A stretch of 64,000 nucleotides of DNA, taken from Ochotona curzoniae (Eukaryota > Chordata > Mammalia > Lagomorpha > Ochotonidae). Shown here piece by piece: positions 57,859-64,000 of this stretch. Below the pieces are notes generated by a model. That model saw nothing but the letters and a program-made list of their open reading frames with translations. It made no database searches and had not been told where the DNA came from. Every line of letters starts with the position of its first letter. The stretch's first letter is position 1. The translations under genes and the position numbers were made by a program. Location of the stretch: the NCBI RefSeq assembly GCF_017591425.1, contig NW_024467119.1:27563001-27627000 (forward strand). The letters are read 5' to 3'.

Positions 57859-58242
57859 AAAGACTTAGATGAGGCCCGGCGCGGTGGCGCAAATGGTTAA
57901 GGTCCTCCTCACCTTGCACGCCCGGGATCCCATATGGGCACCGGTTCTATCCCAGCAGCCCCGCTTCCCATCCAGCTCCCTGCCTGTGGCCCGGGAAAGC
58001 AGTCGAGGACGGCCCAAGGCTTTGGGACCCTGCACCCGCGTGGGAGACCTGGAAGAAGCTCCTGGCTTCGGATCGGCATAGCATTGGCCGTGGCGCTCAC
58101 TTAGGGAGTGAATCATTGGACGCAAGATCTTCCTCTCTGTCTCTCCTCTCTGTATATCCTCTCTGTCTCTCCTCTCTGTATATCCGCCTTTCCAATAAAA
58201 ATAATAAAAAATAAATCTTTAAAAAAAAAAAGACTTAGATGA
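57859..58242 (+). mobile_element. Young C-type SINE with 14-bp target-site duplication and tail duplication
   Basis: Body 57,873-58,228 with intact CpGs (cccggcgcggtggcgc) and the same subfamily bases as the 0.68-kb copy (cggatcggcatagca). aaagacttagatga flanks it at 57,859-57,872 and 58,229-58,242. The segment cctctctgtctctcctctctgtatat is tandemly repeated near the 3' end. 'ctc' is also doubled after 'ggtcctc' in the head. Confidence 0.96.
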
Positions 58243-59344
58243 ATAGCAGTCAGAAAATTCTAGGAACTCACAACAAAAAAGATGAAGTCATTGGGAAACC
58301 AATAAATAATAGCAGAAATTATGATAACAGATACAGTTTCCAATATATATATTTAAAATTCCTAATGTGTAGGATAGACCAGATAAGACACAAGTAAAGG
58401 AAATATACAAAATAGTAACCGCATATCTTATGTAATTATATTAAAAACACTATTTGACAAGAATGGCAAAATTGTAATGCCTCTTAAAAGAAAAATGTAT
58501 ATGTACAGCATCAAATTATACCTGCCATAGCATGCATAACTTTTTATCATGTTTATCATAAAGTAAACCATTTTATTTTATGCCCACAGGAAGAAATGCA
58601 TGTTATATGCAACAATCTAATCTTCACAGGAAAAAAGAGATAGAAATCAACACATAGCACCTGCTACCAGAATTTAAAGTCATAGTTTATACTATTTACA
58701 TAGATGACTAAAACTGAAATATTACACTGAAAGAACCTCTTTTATTCTGGTGTGATAAATATCAAAACCAAGATTTTATGGATATGCATTTATAAAAAAA
58801 GCTGAATACCACATATATAAATACAAACAACTTCACTGCTAGTAGTAATCCTGCTGTGGGTAAGAAAATAACAATTACAATGGAATGCCCACAGTATGTG
58901 TACTGTATTTTTACTGCATTGAATTTCAAAACCAAAGTCTCATAGTTCATGAAAAATTGAACATCAACATGTACAAGTATAAAAAATATCTTCCAGGCTA
59001 GTGATCTTGGAAAAGAAAACAATAAGTGGTACAATCTCATTTCTGTGGTAATGAGACAAAAATGTTATGTTTCTGGATGTTTACATTTGGGTTATATGAT
59101 TTCTTAGTCATAATAGCAGGATCCTGAGGTGCCACAGGCCGAAGTGAGGAGACAAAAGCATCAAACCTTCCTAGGCTAGTTACACTCCTCACATGATCAC
59201 AAGAATCTGGCAACAGAAATTTAGGCAGAGTGCCCAAAAATTATTTTCTCTCTAGGCTTAAAGTTGATTCAAGACTGCTCCTAGTTGTACTTTGAGGTTC
59301 TATACTTTGATCCAGGTCCAGAAATCACCTCATCGACATCCTTC
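58243..59344. other. No recognised gene or repeat
   Basis: About 1.1 kb of AT-rich unique-looking DNA with no convincing open frame. Confidence 0.4.
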
Positions 59345-59800
59345 TAACCAATCCTTGTTAATATTGCCAAGCCAAAATAACAAAGACAAGGTTTGAGGAT
59401 TAAAAGAAACAAAGTTTAATCTACCAGTAGATGAGGACAATGGATGACTTGTCTCCAGAACTACCATTCTTCTCATTAAAGATGATCTGGGATTTTTAAG
59501 GAGCACAGAAGTCAGGTTGGGCTGCTGAAGGCCTGACTAATGACAAGGAAGGAGTAGACATTGGGGCTTTCTCAGCCCTGTTTTGCTTCTGAAAGTAAAC
59601 TGGCATGGTTAGGACAGCTCACCCAAACAGCACCACCAAACAAGGATGTATGTACAACTCCCACCTATTTGGACAAGTCCTCTGTGGCAAACCTAAAGAA
59701 CTCTCTTGAATGAACAGGGTAGAGAAATAATTCAAACGTAGTTGGTTTACTAGTGTTTTCCAACTGGTGAGACTCAAATTTTAGGCATCTACTAGCATGT
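59345..59800 (-). mobile_element. Probable old LTR, reverse orientation
   Basis: The minus strand has an R/U5-like end: attaaactttgtttc, then 'ccttgtctttgttattttgg' and 'cttggca', with 'cctta aaaatccc' upstream as a TATA-like box. This order is typical of retroviral LTRs. The left and right limits and the family are uncertain. Confidence 0.45.
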
Positions 59801-60229
59801 TGTATTTCCTAGAAAAATATCACTACTGGGTATCCAAGAAAAAGTACATCTGATTTATCAGAAAATAAACTAGAAATCACCCTGAGAAAGCTTCCCCTCA
59901 CCCCAGAGAAAACACAATCCAAGTAGCAGATTCCTGTTTTTACAACCTTAATATAACTGCAGTTGACGAGTTATGGGGCCCCAGGTAAAGGAAAACAGCA
60001 AAACTCCTGTAACAGACCCTGTATCATGCTCTCAAGACAAAGTTTGAGTGGGACACCTCCCTTCGGAAAAGAGCAAACCACAGCCTGTGCCCATTTAAAG
60101 GTTGCCATGACTGCCTGCACTAGGATTGCTAAACCCAATCCTTCGCAACAGGTAGTCAATTAGATTTGCTAACTGCTCCAAAGGGGGTGGGGAAGACCCG
60201 TGTCATGCTATGTAAACGTGGAGAGATTT
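59801..60229. other. Unassigned, possibly part of the same LTR element
   Basis: A 62-codon minus-strand frame (60,159-59,971) is without recognisable motif. The GC content is raised relative to the flanks. Confidence 0.3.
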
Positions 60230-60960
60230 TTTTTGGGGGGGAGCATATCAACCAAATCGGTGGTGCAAAATCATGTTCTCTGTTTATTGGATAAGAACAG
60301 ACAACCCCAGGTTTAGTCGGAAAGAGACTGCAATTCTTGGCCTAACATTTGGAACTCCTGGCTATGGCCCTTCCTTGACTCCATAGCTTCCATGCTGTTG
60401 CTGCTTCTCTTTGGGCCACGTGTCTTTAATGTCCTCATCTGTTTTGTCTCTAACAGAGTCTAAGCGATCCAGCTCCAGATGCTCATGAGACAGTCCTTCC
60501 TGCTTATCCCTTTGAATGATATGACCAGTCCTCTGGACCATGCAAGACAATCATGTCCTAGACCATTTCCATATTATAGGATAGACAGCAAGAGAATACT
60601 CATAGCCAGCTCTGCACCTAAGTGTCAGCTCTGAGGAAAATTCAGAAGATAGACCTTATCCATGTTATAGCCTCCCCTATTAAGATCACAAGTTCGTGCC
60701 CTTGTGTGTGACAGGCTGAAGAAAAATGGGAATCTCTATGTGATGGAACAAGGAAGCAAGCCAGTATTTACTTATCAAATACCTTGCCACTATTCAACAA
60801 CCTGATTGGATGGGTCCCCATCTTCTCCCTGGGAACAGCTTAGGGAATCTCATCATCTGGCGTTCCACCAAGGGGACCATAAGGAAGATCTGGGAAAGAG
60901 TCCATACCCAGAAAGCCCTCCACCCAGCAATATTTCAGAGAAAATGTAGCAGGAGGAGAA
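60230..60960 (-). other. Possible second LTR or retroviral sequence, reverse orientation
   Basis: Minus strand: a purine run (aataggggaggc at about 60,684) and, 400 bp on, 'ccaataaacagagaacatg', a possible polyadenylation signal. A short hydrophilic frame (60,550-60,362, with DKTDEDIKDTWP) is not recognised. Confidence 0.3.
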
Positions 60961-61077
60961 AAAAAGGCCCATAGTCAGTACCCATAAAAATGGCAGTCTA
61001 GTTGCAGACTGGGTTTCAGTTCTTTACTATGCTGCCTGCATGCTCTTTAAATTATACTTTTCTGGGAGCAGCAGAAA

Positions 61078-61217
61078 AAAGGAAGGAAGGAAGGAAGGAA
61101 GGAAGGAAGGGAGGGAGGGAGGGAGGGAGGGAGGGAGGGAGGGAGGGAGGAAGGAAGGAAGGAAGGAAGGAAGGAAGGAAGGAAGGAAGGAAGGAAGGAA
61201 GGAAGGAAGGAAGGAAA
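61078..61217. repeat. (GGAA)n/(GGGA)n microsatellite
   Basis: Blocks GGAA x7, GGGA x10, then GGAA x17, ending in GAAA. Pure purine over about 140 bp. Highly biased frames across it are artefacts. Confidence 0.97.
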
Positions 61218-61808
61218 GAAATACAAAAGGAATGCACAAGGGCTTAGGAACCCCACTAATACAATGTCCTAAGTAGACAGGTGCTAACATCAGCGGCAGG
61301 TCTGATAATAGAGTCTTGAATTTTAATGCAGTTCCTTCAGACTCTTGCTTAACAGCTTGATATTGCCATAAGAAAAATATAGCAGGATGTTCTGCACAAC
61401 TAAATACCTACAAAACAGTGTTTGGCTGAGTTCTGAAAGAAGCAAAGTATTATGATAACAGATTCCATTGTTTCATGAATCAGGATGAACCCAGTCAGCC
61501 TACACTCCATCCTTGGTGACTCATACCCCTTTATGTTGCATCACAATAATTTCAAAGTTCTGGATGTACTGACCAAGTAGGGTCAGACTACTTTGCATCT
61601 TTAGCTGGATATCTCAAGGCCAGTTTATAAACTCACAAGTAAGCATATTTACCTGTTCTAACAGACACTCTATTCAAGTCACAGGCTCAGTAATTAACTT
61701 TTGTTCATCAGAATATGAAAAGTAAAGACTTATTTCCTGCAGTTACAAATTCTGGAAACTCCTATGAGGGACTGGGAGTTGGCTGAAATCCCCAAAAATA
61801 CCCTTTAG
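61218..61808. other. No recognised gene; possibly old LTR-element sequence
   Basis: Medium-GC sequence continuing the unassigned stretch left of the microsatellite. No open frame of note. Confidence 0.3.
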
Positions 61809-61814
61809 TCTTTC

Positions 61815-62070
61815 AGAGGTCCCATTCAGTTGACAAGACTGGGAACTGCGGAAATTGTAACTGCCAGGATAATACTAAGAGCTTGGAATTCCAGCTGGGC
61901 CTCTCACACAGGTGTCAGGAATCCAACTACAGGAGCAATCAGCCACTGTCTTCCTAGGTGCATTATGAAGAAGCTGGATCAAAAGGACAGGAGCTGGGAC
62001 TCAAATCAGGCACTCTAGCGACGAATGTGTGCGTCCCAGGCATTGGACCATAACACCTGTACCTGTTGTG
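61815..62070 (-). mobile_element. Old C-type SINE, reverse orientation, partial
   Basis: 'ccagctgggcctctcacaca', 'gaagaagctggatcaaaagg' and 'accataacacctgtacctg' are the complement of the SINE middle and head. The tail part is missing. Confidence 0.65.
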
Positions 62071-62640
62071 TTTTCTAAGTTGCTTAGAAGTTCTCCCTTC
62101 TTTATAATATCCTGATTTTTCTAACTAAGGACTTCTTCATCAAGAGATGAAAGCCTACTAAGGTTGATATCAAGCCCTTGTCTCCCAAAATTAAGAAGGC
62201 GATACACAATACTGGTGAGGCCAACCACATGCTTCCCCATCTCAATGTGAACCTTGAGCAGAGACACCAAAATGTGGTATAGTTCCTAGAGCAACCAACT
62301 GCCATGGTCTTTCCTGTTAGTTCTCGCGTAGTTCCAAATTATTTGATTCTCAATATTCTGCAGATAAATGCCCCATTATTTAAGTTAAACATATTTAGTT
62401 TGTTGTTTGCAACTAAGAACCAAAATAATACAAGATACGTAGTTGGATTTGATCATCATATCCATGCTCAGAAATATATTGAGCATATGTTGTTAAGAAA
62501 AGAAAAGAAAGAAAACAAAAGAAAACAAAAGAAAAGAAAAGCAAAGAAAAGAAAAATGAAAATAAAACCAGGGCAGAGGCCACAATATCTAATTGTGGCA
62601 TAATAATAAAAAATTCAATGAAGAAGGTAGGAAGCAAACT
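62071..62640. other. No recognised gene; A-rich (GAAAA)n tract
   Basis: 62,493-62,556 is an impure (GAAAA/GCAAA)n simple repeat. The remainder is unique-looking, with a 67-codon minus frame (62,305-62,102) of no known family. Confidence 0.5.
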
Positions 62641-63435
62641 TGTTTATATTGTTTCCTCTTTGAACACCACCAGCAAAGCACAGAGGCACTGCTCACAGAG
62701 GAAAAAGGATCTAGAGCTCAAGCTTTTGGACTTGAACCCTGTACCAGGTCTGCCATGGTGAAACCCAGAACCAGGTAGTCTATTGGCTTCTGCTCCCAGG
62801 CCAGTGACCACAAACCAAGCATCTGAGCCCACCTGAAGCTGGTGGCCAAGGCACTACCTCCACCACTCCTTCCCCAACATAAAGCAGCACAGAACACAGA
62901 AAGATTCCATCTGCTTGGGAGAAGACAAAGACTTTGCCTTGGAAGTCAATGTCAGGCTGGTAGAACAATACCAGGTAGATGTCAATAGCCTCATCCTTAG
63001 GCTAGTGCCCATGGGCAGAGCCACTGGACGACCTCTGGGGCCAGGGAGACTGTTGGCTTCAGTCTTTTTTTCCAGTTAGCAACACCTGTGGGGAGTTGTA
63101 GCAATTTCAGGCCACAAGTACCTCTGTAATAGTAGGCAAGATAAGTAATGTAAGCCTTGGTTCTTGTCCATGTTGCACTTCTCATGTAGGCTGTTTGCTT
63201 CAGGAGAAGCCCAAAACTGTGGTATTCATGGACACTGAACTTTTCATCTCATCTTTCCACAGGCAGCACAAAAAGGTAGAGAGGGGAAGAGGTGGGAGAT
63301 GATCACCAAGTTATTGTATGAGAACTTAGAAAACATTCCTAAGTAGTAAGACCCAATGCTCGACAGAATCCTGTAGTTCCCGAAGGTAGGCAAGTGATGA
63401 TAGAAGAGGCATCTGCGCCCATTCCAAAACATATT
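62641..63435 (-). pseudogene. Possible decayed pseudogene (unrecognised)
   Basis: Three consecutive minus-strand open pieces (63,432-63,244; 63,185-62,997; 62,968-62,780) lie in a GC-richer block bounded by AT-rich DNA. Codon-like composition (CTG, GTG, GCC) and runs such as IYLVLFYQPDIDFQGKVFVF suggest a former coding sequence split by frameshifts. I do not recognise the parent gene. No A tail or target-site duplication is clear, although an A-rich tract lies just left (62.49-62.56 kb), where a minus-strand processed copy would have its tail. Confidence 0.35.
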
Positions 63436-63469
63436 ATCTACATCTCTTTTTCTCTCTCCTTCTCTATCT

Positions 63470-64000
63470 TTTCAAAAAAGAAATATTTGTGAAAGAAAAT
63501 GTACAGTCTGATATTTTTCTGGAAGGGCAAGTACAAATTAACCAAGATTACAAAGACTGGGTTAGATATTTAATCCTTCACTGCACAGACACTGTCATTC
63601 ATCATCAAGAGCTTTCACAATGCCATGATCTCAGCTAACAGACAAAATAAGGCATCAAATATCAACCCTGAAATAAATGATATACATGAACTCTTAGAGA
63701 ATTTAAAATATCTGTTTTAAGGAAAATCAGTCAACTTTAAGGAAAAACAGAGAAAAATTTAGTACTTTATCAAGGAAACAGAAACTAAAGTATTTTTTAA
63801 AAATTCATACAAACTGTTGAGCTGAAAGGCATACTAAACAAAATGAAAAATATTTCAGAAGTTGTAAGTAGCAGAATAAACAGAAGGACCAGTGAGCTCA
63901 AAGCTATTTAAGAATACAAAGGAGAAAAAATACAAAAAAAATCATACAGAAACTTTGAGGCAGCATGAAAGGGGAAAATATGGATAACTGGAATCAAGAG
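63470..64000 (+). mobile_element. L1 ORF1 segment, continues beyond the window
   Basis: 'aatcctgaaataaatgatat'-type wording, 'acatgaactcttagagaatt', 'aaatatctgttttaaggaaa', 'gttgagctgaaaggcatact' and 'agtagcagaataaacag' follow L1 ORF1 coiled-coil DNA. Decayed by indels. The right edge of the window cuts it. Confidence 0.75.

Noticed and set aside
1..64000. CRISPR arrays, bacterial operons, phage or plasmid genes
   Set aside because: No regularly spaced repeats with unique spacers, no dense coding and no Shine-Dalgarno pattern; repeat content is mammalian.

Overview
The window is gene-poor mammalian nuclear DNA, almost certainly from a lagomorph and most likely a pika (Ochotona). The main evidence is about 30 copies of the lagomorph tRNA-derived C-type SINE, which has a tRNA-like head (GGCGCAGTGG..., GGTTCTAATCC), a 'cctgtggcccgggaaagcag' core and a 'ctttccaataaaaataa' tail. 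Old placental repeats (L2, MIR, MaLR LTRs, L1M-type ends) and one lagomorph-looking L1 3' end support this. The pika assignment is from memory of SINE diagnostic bases and is an inference. I found no intact conventional protein-coding gene, no functional tRNA or rRNA gene, and nothing bacterial.

Layout. 0-7.8 kb holds microsatellites, SINEs and a compact L1 derivative (3.59-5.40 kb) in which an L1 5' end is joined directly to an L1 3' UTR. From 7.86 to 16.35 kb a single old, decayed L1 is cut into pieces by later insertions: three SINEs, an unidentified 0.47-kb block and a 3.8-kb remnant of a class I (gammaretrovirus-like) endogenous retrovirus on the minus strand. The retroviral remnant keeps its 3' LTR, a frame-broken env and the RNase H/integrase end of pol. 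The RNase H part contains a retroposed 39-nt 5' fragment of U2 snRNA, flanked by a 13-bp target-site duplication and adding exactly 48 bp in frame.

16.4-34.7 kb is a mix of SINEs, L1, L2 and MIR relics separated by non-repetitive DNA. One GC-richer, CCAAT-containing stretch (about 21.5-22.1 kb) has splice-like signals and a short membrane-type ORF and is the best candidate for a real promoter or exon. 34.7-36.2 kb carries a GC-rich degenerate tandem array ending in an A-rich tail. 36.9-57.7 kb contains more SINEs, an L2 interrupted by an L1, two MaLR LTR pieces, a 5'-truncated L1 with clear target-site duplications (50.8-52.2 kb), and a second copy of the L1 5' module (53.2-54.5 kb). 57.8-64 kb has a young SINE, probable old LTR material on the minus strand, a GGAA microsatellite, a possible decayed pseudogene and an L1 ORF1 segment running off the right edge.

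There is no pathway or operon here. The biology recorded is successive retrotransposition: L1 enzymes mobilised the L1s and SINEs and probably the U2 fragment, while old L2, MIR and MaLR copies are fossils from before the lagomorph radiation. Repeat boundaries are good to about 5-30 bp unless a target-site duplication is given.
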